Assembly: GCF_027797465.1 (NCBI RefSeq)
Contig: NZ_CP115608.1
Location: 1,302,001-1,366,000, forward strand
DNA length: 64,000 nt
Direction: 5' to 3'
DNA from: Campylobacter sp. CN_NE2
GTDB taxonomy: Bacteria; Campylobacterota; Campylobacteria; Campylobacterales; Campylobacteraceae
Below are positions 1 through 6,851 of this stretch, one piece after another. Both the position numbers and the translations under genes were made by a program. Position 1 is the stretch's first letter. The number at the start of each line of letters is the position of its first letter. The notes beneath the pieces were generated by a model. It had not been told where the DNA came from and made no database searches. It saw nothing but the letters and a program-made list of their open reading frames with translations.

Positions 1-750
<750 letters not shown>

Positions 751-1017
751 TTAAGCATTACTTCCTTGTTAAGGATAAAACTTGCTTCGTCTTGTGGCAA
801 TCTTTGTATGAGTTTCGTTGTTCGCTTCCTTGCGACGCACGATAAAGTGCGTCTCAGTCGCTCACAACTCACAACATACAAATCTTGCTCACAATACTCG
901 CAACTTTAAATTTGAATAAATCAAATTTAATCCTTACGAGCAAAATTATTTTTATTAAGCTTGATGACTTTTGCAGTGTTAATTAAGCAAACTTTATAAG
1001 TTTCCTTAATTAACACT
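751..1017 (+). other. 23S-5S internal transcribed spacer with hairpins
   Basis: No tRNA or protein gene is seen between 23S and 5S. The spacer holds a large imperfect stem whose outer arms are TTTGTATG (803-810) and CATACAAA (875-882), with an inner GACGCAC/GTGCGTC hairpin (834-840 and 847-853). A second, separate hairpin abuts the 5S gene and is listed on its own. These are likely processing stems of the rRNA precursor, which is an inference from position and complementarity. Confidence 0.6.
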
Positions 1018-1018
1018 G
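974..1018 (+). other. Long hairpin directly before the 5S rRNA
   Basis: CAGTGTTAATTAAG (974-987) and CTTAATTAACACTG (1005-1018) are a perfect 14 bp inverted repeat. After one C-C mismatch the stem continues with AAACTT (989-994) and AAGTTT (998-1003), leaving a 3 nt loop. The 3' arm ends on the first base of the 5S rRNA. A double-stranded stem in this position fits an RNase III-type processing site or an antiterminator element; the sequence does not distinguish these. Confidence 0.7.
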
Positions 1019-1133
1019 TCCGTGACTATACAGATGAGGAAACGCCTTGCTCCATACCGAACCAAGAAGCTAAGCTCATCATGGCTGATGATACTATCCC
1101 TTACTGGGACGGGGAAAGTAGGTCGTTGCGGAC
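1018..1133 (+). rRNA. rrf: 5S ribosomal RNA
   Basis: GTCCGTGAC at the start pairs with the end GCGGAC to form helix I. The body carries the conserved CCGAACCAAGAAGC segment of loop C and GGGAAAGTAGGTCG near the 3' end, and the length of about 116 nt is normal for bacterial 5S. It completes the rRNA operon. The following 220 bases are T-rich (several runs of 7-13 T) but show no clear hairpin terminator. Confidence 0.95.
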
Positions 1134-1308
1134 TTTGTTGTTTATACTTTGTCTTTTTTTTGTCTTTCTTTCAAATTTCTTATCTTTTTTAAAATCTGAG
1201 GTTATTCGAAGTTTTTTTTCTTTCTTTTAAATTTATTATTATTTTTTGTTCTCAATTTTTTACATTTTAATTTATTTCAGCTGTTTTAATAGCATTATTT
1301 ACTATCCG

Positions 1309-1321
1309 TTTTTTTTTTTTT
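1309..1321 (+). repeat. Thirteen-T homopolymer upstream of the island
   Basis: An uninterrupted run of 13 T lies 33 bp before the ATG at 1355, in the presumed promoter region of the four-gene island. Homopolymer runs of this length slip during replication in Campylobacter. Whether it alters promoter spacing is inference; no strong -10 box was identified just downstream. Confidence 0.6.
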
Positions 1322-1354
1322 GTATCCTTACGCTTAAATTTATAAAGAAGTAAT

Positions 1355-1969
1355 ATGTTTGATTTATTTAAAAAAACAATAAAAAATGACAAAAAAGATA
1401 ATAGTAAAATACAATTTATTGTCATAACTGGCTTTGCTGGTAGTGGAAAGACAACTCTTGGTAAAGAGTTGGCAAAAAAGCTTGATTATGTTTATATAGA
1501 TAAAGATACTGCTACTAGGCAATATACCGATTATGTATTGACACAAAACAATTCCGGTCCTTATGATAGAGAGAGTGAATTTTATGTGAATAATTTGAGA
1601 AATTTAGAATATGAAATTAGTTTTAAACTTTGTGATGAAAATTTAGAATTAGGTAAAGGCGTAATTTTAACAATACCTTTCATAGGAAAAATTCAAAATT
1701 ATGATGATTTCAAAAATGAGATAGAAAAATATATTTCATTAGGGATAGATATAAGATTTATATGGATTTTACATAATGCAGAGTTAGAAAAAGAGAGAAT
1801 TTATAATAGAAATGCAATTAGAGATCATAATAAGATGAAAGATTGGGATAAATATCAGTCTGGTATAGAAAAAATTACTCCCGACGAACGATACGGCGCT
1901 TTTATATTTAATAATGATATAGATATAAACTTTGATGAAGCAATTTTAGAGGTCATAAAATGGCTTTAA
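1355..1969 (+). CDS. Small P-loop kinase-like ATPase
   Basis: This 204 aa protein has a Walker A motif GFAGSGKT at residues 26-33 after a hydrophobic strand (FIVIT), preceded by a short lysine-rich N-terminus. An Asp-containing strand (VYIDKDTA) follows, as in shikimate-kinase and AAA_33-type kinases. The C-terminal half has a lid-like arginine segment with RNAIRD around residues 152-157. The family kinase fold is clear; the substrate is not. ATG at 1355 follows AAGAAG. It is the first of four co-directional genes with unusually low GC, and its end overlaps the next gene by 10 bp, so the two are very probably translated together. I see no helix-turn-helix or toxin hallmark. Confidence 0.75.
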   Translation: MFDLFKKTIKNDKKDNSKIQFIVITGFAGSGKTTLGKELAKKLDYVYIDKDTATRQYTDYVLTQNNSGPYDRESEFYVNNLRNLEYEISFKLCDENLELGKGVILTIPFIGKIQNYDDFKNEIEKYISLGIDIRFIWILHNAELEKERIYNRNAIRDHNKMKDWDKYQSGIEKITPDERYGAFIFNNDIDINFDEAILEVIKWL

Positions 1970-2529
1970 TTATTTTTAGTGGTATGCCGGCTAGCGGAAA
2001 GGATACTATAACGGAACTTTTGATAAAAGATGATAATTTTATAGCATTCAAAAAACATAAAAGTGTTGAAAGTAGTGATATTTTAAAAGATACTTATTAT
2101 AATATTTCAAAGTTGGAATTTGAGAAAAAAATAAAAAATAACGATTTTTTGCAATTTCATGAGAGATACGGACATTATTATGGTGTTGAGCGTAATGAGA
2201 TTATGAAAAATATAGATAAACATCAAATAATTCATATAGGTAGAATTGAAAATTATTATATTTTAAAAGATAATATTTCTAAAATTCCAAATTCACCGAA
2301 AATTTATCATTTTTTACTTTGTGAAAATGCAGAACTATTAAAAGAAAGAATAATAAATAGAGAAAAAAATCAAAATGAAATGCAAAAACGAATTTTGGCA
2401 TTAGAACAAGAATTTGATGATTTAAAAGATATTTTGCGTCAGATGCCTTTTGATTTGGTTATTAAAAATACAGATCAAATTAAAACAACAAATCTTATAA
2501 AAAAATTTATAAAAATAGATGAATCTTAA
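1960..2529 (+). CDS. Guanylate-kinase-like P-loop protein
   Basis: This 189 aa protein opens with a hydrophobic strand and the P-loop GMPASGKD (residues 8-15). The central part follows the layout of guanylate kinase and PhnN: a phenylalanine/lysine segment, then FLQFHERYGHYYGV (about residues 66-79), matching the FLE-G-YYG signature that binds the nucleotide in Gmk, and later an arginine-rich lid (LLKERIINRE). It overlaps the upstream gene by 10 bp and the downstream one by 11 bp. It is unlikely to be the housekeeping Gmk because the sequence is divergent and lies in an accessory block. Role unknown: a nucleotide or small-molecule kinase is inferred. Confidence 0.7.
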   Translation: MALIIFSGMPASGKDTITELLIKDDNFIAFKKHKSVESSDILKDTYYNISKLEFEKKIKNNDFLQFHERYGHYYGVERNEIMKNIDKHQIIHIGRIENYYILKDNISKIPNSPKIYHFLLCENAELLKERIINREKNQNEMQKRILALEQEFDDLKDILRQMPFDLVIKNTDQIKTTNLIKKFIKIDES

Positions 2530-3568
2530 TAATATCGATATGAAAGAATTACCAAATTTAAGAACAAAAATTGAAAAATTTGAAAATGATATTATAGAAA
2601 ATAAAATTTTTGAAGACGAGCTAGAAATATATAAATTGAAAAATAATATCAAATTTAAAGATTGTAAATTTAAAAATTTTATAATTTTTAAAAATTGCAG
2701 AAATAAAATAAAATTTGAAAACTGTGAAATTCATAAAATTTCTTTTTATAGTATTGATGGAGAGAGTGTTTTTAATAATTGTAAAATTGAAATTTTCAGT
2801 ATAGAAGATAGTAAAAAAACTAAAAAGATAGAATTTGAAAAAAGCGAAATTCAAAAATTTGTATCCGTAAATTCTTGCATAGAAAAACTAAATTTTCAAA
2901 TGAATTCGTTTTGTGATAGTTGTGAATTTAAGAAAAGTTCGAAAGTGGATGATTTTATAATATCAAATTCTGTGATAAGCAAATTGTATAGCGAAAATTT
3001 TATTAGGATTAATATAAAAAGCAATGGAAAAATAGAAAAGTATTTTACAAATAAAATTGATTATCAACAAATAAGAGAATATATAAATTCCGCCTTTAAA
3101 GAAAAAAATAGGCAACATAGTATTAGTTCTCTTAAATATAATTATATGCTTACAAACGCAATTTACTTAGCAGCAAAAGATAGCAATAATTTCGTTCAAT
3201 CTGATAATTGCTTGTGTTTTATCAGAAAATTAAATAGTTTAATTTATATAAAAGAAAATAAAAGTATATTCAAAAAAATTTTTGGTTTTTTAAATATTGC
3301 TATTTTACAAACAGTGTTTGGATGGGGTATAAAAATAACAAACAATATAATTAGTGCCATTGTGGTAATGGTGATTTTTGCAATTTTGTATAATAATTTT
3401 TCAAAACTAAATTTTATACAATCGTTGGAAATTTCTATAAATCGTTTTTTTAATATTTCAGATAATAATATAAAAATTTTACCTATTTTTGATACTTCCG
3501 AAAATATTATAGGCATTATATTGTTGGCGATTATAACCAGCGTTTTAGTAAGAAAAATAATAAGGTAA
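2519..3568 (+). CDS. Pentapeptide-like membrane protein with degenerate K+-channel-like C-terminus
   Basis: Residues about 40-170 are short repeats rich in phenylalanine, cysteine and asparagine (FKDCKFKNFIIFKNC and similar) recalling pentapeptide or beta-helical repeats. The C-terminal 100 residues hold two membrane segments: one after FGWGIK (IISAIVVMVIFAILY) and one before the terminal RKIIR (IIGIILLAIITSVLV). This matches the layout of pentapeptide proteins fused to a two-TM ion-channel domain, in which a pore loop sits between the helices. Here the loop reads SLEISINRFFNIS and lacks the TVGYG selectivity filter. Length 349 aa. It overlaps the kinase-like gene upstream by 11 bp. Function unknown; a membrane sensor or effector is inferred. 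Confidence 0.65.
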   Translation: MNLNNIDMKELPNLRTKIEKFENDIIENKIFEDELEIYKLKNNIKFKDCKFKNFIIFKNCRNKIKFENCEIHKISFYSIDGESVFNNCKIEIFSIEDSKKTKKIEFEKSEIQKFVSVNSCIEKLNFQMNSFCDSCEFKKSSKVDDFIISNSVISKLYSENFIRINIKSNGKIEKYFTNKIDYQQIREYINSAFKEKNRQHSISSLKYNYMLTNAIYLAAKDSNNFVQSDNCLCFIRKLNSLIYIKENKSIFKKIFGFLNIAILQTVFGWGIKITNNIISAIVVMVIFAILYNNFSKLNFIQSLEISINRFFNISDNNIKILPIFDTSENIIGIILLAIITSVLVRKIIR

Positions 3569-3573
3569 AAACA

Positions 3574-4512
3574 ATGAAAATAGTTTTAAAATTAAGACGA
3601 GAAGATAGTATTTGGCAAAAATATATAAAAAAATTAGAAAAATTCGGCGAAGTTTATATTATATTTGAAAATAAAATATATGAAAATTTAGTGCTTTTTA
3701 TGAAATGCGATATTTTAATTACAACTAATTTAAGTATCGATTTATTAAATAAAATGCAAAATTTAAAGGCTTTATTTATATTTAAAAGTGGTTTTGAGAA
3801 TATACCTGTTAATGAATTAAAAAGAAGAAACATAGTATTTTTTAATTCTAATGCAAATTCAAAAAATATAGCAGAACACGCCATTGCCTTAGCCTTATCG
3901 CTTTTACACAGAATAAACGAATTTCATAGTGATTTACAAAATGGAATTTGGTATAGTGATACAAAAAATTATTTTTGGAAAAGTATTGGTGATTTAAATG
4001 TAGGTATTTTAGGATATGGCTCTATCGGTTCTGAAATTTACAAAATGCTTTCTAGTATGGTCAAGAAAATTTACATTATCAATCGTGGTAAAAAATATCC
4101 AAAAGGAATAAAACTTGTAGATGAATTAGATGAATTAATAAACAAATGCAATCTTGTATTTATTTCTTTACCGCTAAATGATGAAAATGTGAATTTGCTG
4201 TGTGAAGAAAAGTTAAAAATGTTTAAAGATAAGTATATTATAAATATTTCTAGGGCTCATATATGTGATGAATATTATCTTTTTAAATTGCTAGAAAACG
4301 GATATATAAAGGGCTTTGCTAGTGATGTTTGGTATAAAGAGGCTAATAAAAACGATAAAAAAGATAGAATTTTACCATCAAAATATGATTTTCATAAATT
4401 GCCAAATGTGCTTATGTCGCCACATTGTGCCACACATGAATATATGTCGCACGAAAAATATATTAGCGATATTATGAAAAAATGTTTAAATTTTTTAAAA
4501 AATTGTAAATAA
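3574..4512 (+). CDS. D-isomer-specific 2-hydroxyacid dehydrogenase
   Basis: A 312 aa NAD(P)-dependent dehydrogenase. The Rossmann dinucleotide motif GILGYGSIG is at residues 144-152. The catalytic trio of the family is in place: Arg227 (NISRAH), Glu256 (DVWYKE) and His284 (SPHCATHE). The two-domain length is normal for the family, which reduces 2-keto acids or oxidises D-2-hydroxyacids. The substrate cannot be read. It starts 5 bp after the membrane-protein gene with SD-like AAGGTAAAAAC, so it belongs to the same four-gene unit. Codon use is as AT-rich as its neighbours and unlike serA-type housekeeping genes, suggesting shared acquisition. Confidence 0.85.
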   Translation: MKIVLKLRREDSIWQKYIKKLEKFGEVYIIFENKIYENLVLFMKCDILITTNLSIDLLNKMQNLKALFIFKSGFENIPVNELKRRNIVFFNSNANSKNIAEHAIALALSLLHRINEFHSDLQNGIWYSDTKNYFWKSIGDLNVGILGYGSIGSEIYKMLSSMVKKIYIINRGKKYPKGIKLVDELDELINKCNLVFISLPLNDENVNLLCEEKLKMFKDKYIINISRAHICDEYYLFKLLENGYIKGFASDVWYKEANKNDKKDRILPSKYDFHKLPNVLMSPHCATHEYMSHEKYISDIMKKCLNFLKNCK

Positions 4513-4598
4513 TTATTTCTAACTTTAATAAAAATTTAACTAAATTTAAACTTTTAAAAGTTAGAATCTAACTTTAATTTTCAGATAAAGGATTTAAA

Positions 4599-5117
4599 AT
4601 GAAATTATCAAAAATTCTAGTTCTAGTTACGGCGGTGGCGAGCTTTGCGTTTGCGCAGATAAACCTTAACACAGCTACAAAAAAAGAACTTATGATGCTA
4701 CCGGGTATTGGCGCAGGAAAAGCAGAAGCTATCATAGAATATAGAAAATCAAATAAATTTGAAAGAATTGAAGATATAAAAAACATAAAAGGTATCGGAA
4801 ATAAAAGATTTGAAATGCTAAAAGATGATTTGAGCGTTAGTGGCGAAACCGATACGACAAATTTAAAATCAGTTGCCCAAAAAGAAAAAGCAAAAGCCGA
4901 AAGAAAGGCAAAAGCAAAAGCCAAAAAAACAGAAAAAAATGTCAAAAAGGCAAAAGATGAAGCCAAAGAAATGACAAAAGAAGCAAAAGATAGCACTAAA
5001 AAGGCTAAAAGCGAAACAAAAGAAAAAGTTAAAAAAGTAAAAGAAAAATCAGAAAAAACTGCAAATAAAGCAAAAGACGAAGTAAAAGAAAACGTTAAAA
5101 AAGCAAAAAAAGATTAA
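4599..5117 (+). CDS. Exported ComEA-like helix-hairpin-helix protein with Lys/Ala-rich tail
   Basis: The 172 aa product starts with a signal peptide (MKLSKILVLVTAVASFAFA, cleavage near residue 19). Residues 20-80 form a double helix-hairpin-helix DNA-binding module (INLNTATKKELMMLPGIG and IKGIGNKRFEML), the ComEA fold that binds double-stranded DNA in the periplasm during natural transformation. Residues 90-172 are almost only Lys, Ala, Glu, Asp and Thr in KAK/KSE repeats, resembling a histone-H1-like tail, which is unusual on a secreted HhH domain. SD AAAGG precedes the ATG. It is monocistronic between the AT-rich island and a hairpin at 5141-5171. Confidence 0.8.
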   Translation: MKLSKILVLVTAVASFAFAQINLNTATKKELMMLPGIGAGKAEAIIEYRKSNKFERIEDIKNIKGIGNKRFEMLKDDLSVSGETDTTNLKSVAQKEKAKAERKAKAKAKKTEKNVKKAKDEAKEMTKEAKDSTKKAKSETKEKVKKVKEKSEKTANKAKDEVKENVKKAKKD

Positions 5118-5590
5118 TTTTTATCAATAAATTTATAAATCTTGGCAAATTCAGACTTTAAATTTGCCAAGATTGCATTAGAATTTTCATTACGATAGTG
5201 TGAAAGTTTTGGATAAGTAAAAGTTAGAGCGTGTAAAATTTCTTGTTAAATTTATTGTGCTACAAAACGAGCGTAAAGAAGTATTTAGTTTTACAATATA
5301 AAATAAAAGTGCAAAAAATATTTGCTTTATTTTTCAGCCTCCAAACGAAACTATGGTTGCGTCGTGTTTTGCTAGATATTTGGAAAAAACGACCATTTTA
5401 AAAGTAGATAATTAATTTCATTACTGTTATGAGTGAAAATTTATTAGTTAAATTTATAGTAAGCTCTTTTGTTGTAAAATTTGATTATAGTTATTATTTT
5501 ATATTATCAAAATATATTAAATATTGATAAGATAAATTTAAGTTTTTTTGTTGTAAATTTTCAAAATAATTTCGTTTTAAAGGAGAAAAA
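5118..5590. other. Intergenic region without a supported gene
   Basis: The region begins with a hairpin (5141-5171). Around 5330-5416 one frame reads IFQPPNETMVASCFARYLEK and stays open to a stop at 5416, with no start codon or SD of its own, so it may be the tail of a decayed gene; I do not recognise it. The last 100 bases are very AT-rich and contain the likely ferritin promoter (TATATTAAATATTGATAAGATAA around 5511-5533), with the SD AAAGGAG at 5579-5585. Confidence 0.5.
5141..5171 (+). terminator. Hairpin after the HhH gene
   Basis: CTTGGCAAATT (5141-5151) and AATTTGCCAAG (5161-5171) form a perfect 11 bp stem with a 9 nt loop, 24 bases past the stop codon. No strong T-run follows, so termination strength is uncertain. 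Confidence 0.5.
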
Positions 5591-6073
5591 ATGAAAAAAA
5601 ATATAGCAAAAGCTATGAGCGAGCATGCGGTCTTTGAGATGTATTCAGGTTACATTTATTTACAAGCTTCTTTGGTTATGGAGCGTGAAAACTACAAAGG
5701 TTATGCCGCGTGGTTATTTCAGCATTACAAAGAAGAATTTTCTCACGCAGAAGATTTTATTGCATTTTTGCAAAAACGCGACATCACGCCTGAGCTTGGG
5801 GATATTAAATTTAGCCCAGTCGATGTCAAAACTCCGCTTGAAGTAGCAAAACTTATCCTAGAACACGAGCAAAAAGTTACCGCTCGTATTTCAAAACTGC
5901 TCGAATTAGCTAGAAAAGAGGGCGATTACGCTACTGAGATTTTCTTACACTCTTACATAAGCGAACAAATCGAAGAAGAAGACATCGCTAAAAATAATCT
6001 TGATAGATTTGTATTGGCCGGGGACAATGTATCTGCTAGACTTAGCGTAGATCTGACATTTTCTGGCAAATAA
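5591..6073 (+). CDS. ftn: Non-haem ferritin
   Basis: A 160 aa four-helix-bundle iron-storage protein. The ferroxidase residues of bacterial ferritins are visible: the first-helix Glu in FEMYSGYIYLQAS (about residue 16), EEFSHAEDF with Glu and His (about 49-53), the third-helix Glu in LEHEQKV (about 94) and Gln/Glu in SEQIEEED (about 127-130). It oxidises Fe(II) and stores it in a 24-mer cavity in the cytoplasm. A clear AAAGGAG SD precedes the ATG. It stands alone, ends in a strong bidirectional hairpin, and is probably iron-controlled, though no unambiguous Fur box was identified. Confidence 0.93.
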   Translation: MKKNIAKAMSEHAVFEMYSGYIYLQASLVMERENYKGYAAWLFQHYKEEFSHAEDFIAFLQKRDITPELGDIKFSPVDVKTPLEVAKLILEHEQKVTARISKLLELARKEGDYATEIFLHSYISEQIEEEDIAKNNLDRFVLAGDNVSARLSVDLTFSGK

Positions 6074-6090
6074 AGGCTAACTTGGCGTAT

Positions 6091-6129
6091 AAATTCCGCT
6101 TGGCTTTTGAATTTAGCTGGGCGGAATTT
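6091..6129 (+). terminator. GC-containing hairpin after ferritin
   Basis: AAATTCCGC (6091-6099) pairs with GCGGAATTT (6121-6129), 18 bases after the ferritin stop. TTTTACAAAAAA follows. It stands just ahead of a second stronger hairpin, so the two may act together. Confidence 0.55.
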
Positions 6130-6132
6130 TAC

Positions 6133-6169
6133 AAAAAAGATTTAAATTTATCAAATTTAAATCTTTTTT
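6133..6169. terminator. Bidirectional Rho-independent terminator
   Basis: A perfect 17 bp inverted repeat (AAAAAAGATTTAAATTT at 6133-6149 and its complement at 6153-6169) with a 3 nt loop. The terminal A6/T6 runs give a U-tract in either direction. It separates ferritin from the tRNA-Phe promoter. Confidence 0.8.
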
Positions 6170-6183
6170 AAGCACTCTTTGAA

Positions 6184-6189
6184 TATAAT
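6184..6189 (+). promoter_or_regulatory. -10 box of the tRNA-Phe promoter
   Basis: TATAAT at 6184-6189 lies 16 bp before the mature tRNA. It is the only good promoter sequence seen before the APE genes that follow the tRNA. Confidence 0.7.
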
Positions 6190-6205
6190 AATTTTTCTTT
6201 TTCGT

Positions 6206-6281
6206 GGTTGGATAGCTCAGTCGGTAGAGCAGCAGACTGAAAATCTGCGTGTCGGCAGTTCGATTCTGCCTCTAACCACCA
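6206..6281 (+). tRNA. tRNA-Phe (GAA)
   Basis: A 76 nt cloverleaf with encoded CCA. The acceptor stem GGTTGGA pairs with TCTAACC (one G-U), the D arm contains AGCTCAGTCGGTAGAGC, the anticodon loop is CTGAAAA with anticodon GAA, and the T arm is GGCAG-TTCGATT-CTGCC. The first APE gene starts 21 nt after it. Confidence 0.97.
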
Positions 6282-6302
6282 CTTTTTATTTCAGATAAAA
6301 TT

Positions 6303-6848
6303 ATGCAACGATTTGAAATACACATTAGCGATAAAATCTTTAAATTTGATAAATCAAAGCTAGATAAAAAAGACAAAAAATCATACAAATCCCGTAAAAA
6401 TTCTGCTGATTTTTTGCTTTCTCGTTCTATTAAATCACGCATTAAAAAACGGGGCAAGTTTTGCATTTCGCATAAAAAATTTGATAGAAATTTGCAAAAT
6501 TTCCATATCGCAGCTGTTGGCTTTTCAAATAAAAAATTTGGGATTGATTTGGAAATTTTAGCGGAGCGAGATTTTGACAGCGTGATTGATTTTTGTTTTA
6601 ACGAATTTGAAAAAAATTTAATGCAAATTTGCGATAAAAGCGAAAAAACAATCCTTTTTTATCAAATTTACACCATCAAAGAAGCTATCATTAAGCTAGA
6701 AAATCTCGCATTTAGCGACCTTGCAAGGGTCGGGCTAAGCACAAATCAAAACGAAATCAAAGCCAAAAACCACAAAGGCAAATTTATAAATTTTAAAACT
6801 TATTTACTTTATAATAGATTTTTGATTTCTGTTTGTTTCAAGGAGTAA
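6303..6848 (+). CDS. 4'-phosphopantetheinyl transferase, Sfp type
   Basis: The 181 aa protein carries the Sfp-family signatures in order: CISHKK (about 54-59, equivalent to the SHS segment that contacts CoA), FGIDLE (79-84) with the metal-binding Asp and Glu, RD (89-90), and IYTIKEAIIKL (122-132) with the WT-KEA motif. It transfers phosphopantetheine from CoA to the Ser of carrier proteins, here most likely the two ACPs at 22788 and 23047. PPTases are regular members of APE clusters. The start lies 21 nt after tRNA-Phe with no obvious promoter and no good SD, so read-through from the tRNA promoter is possible. It is 3 bp from the next gene. Confidence 0.85.
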   Translation: MQRFEIHISDKIFKFDKSKLDKKDKKSYKSRKNSADFLLSRSIKSRIKKRGKFCISHKKFDRNLQNFHIAAVGFSNKKFGIDLEILAERDFDSVIDFCFNEFEKNLMQICDKSEKTILFYQIYTIKEAIIKLENLAFSDLARVGLSTNQNEIKAKNHKGKFINFKTYLLYNRFLISVCFKE

Positions 6849-6851
6849 AAA

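Noticed and set aside
1355-2529. The two P-loop proteins as a zeta-toxin/antitoxin pair
   Set aside because: Both have kinase P-loops and neither resembles an epsilon antitoxin; zeta-specific substrate motifs were not seen.
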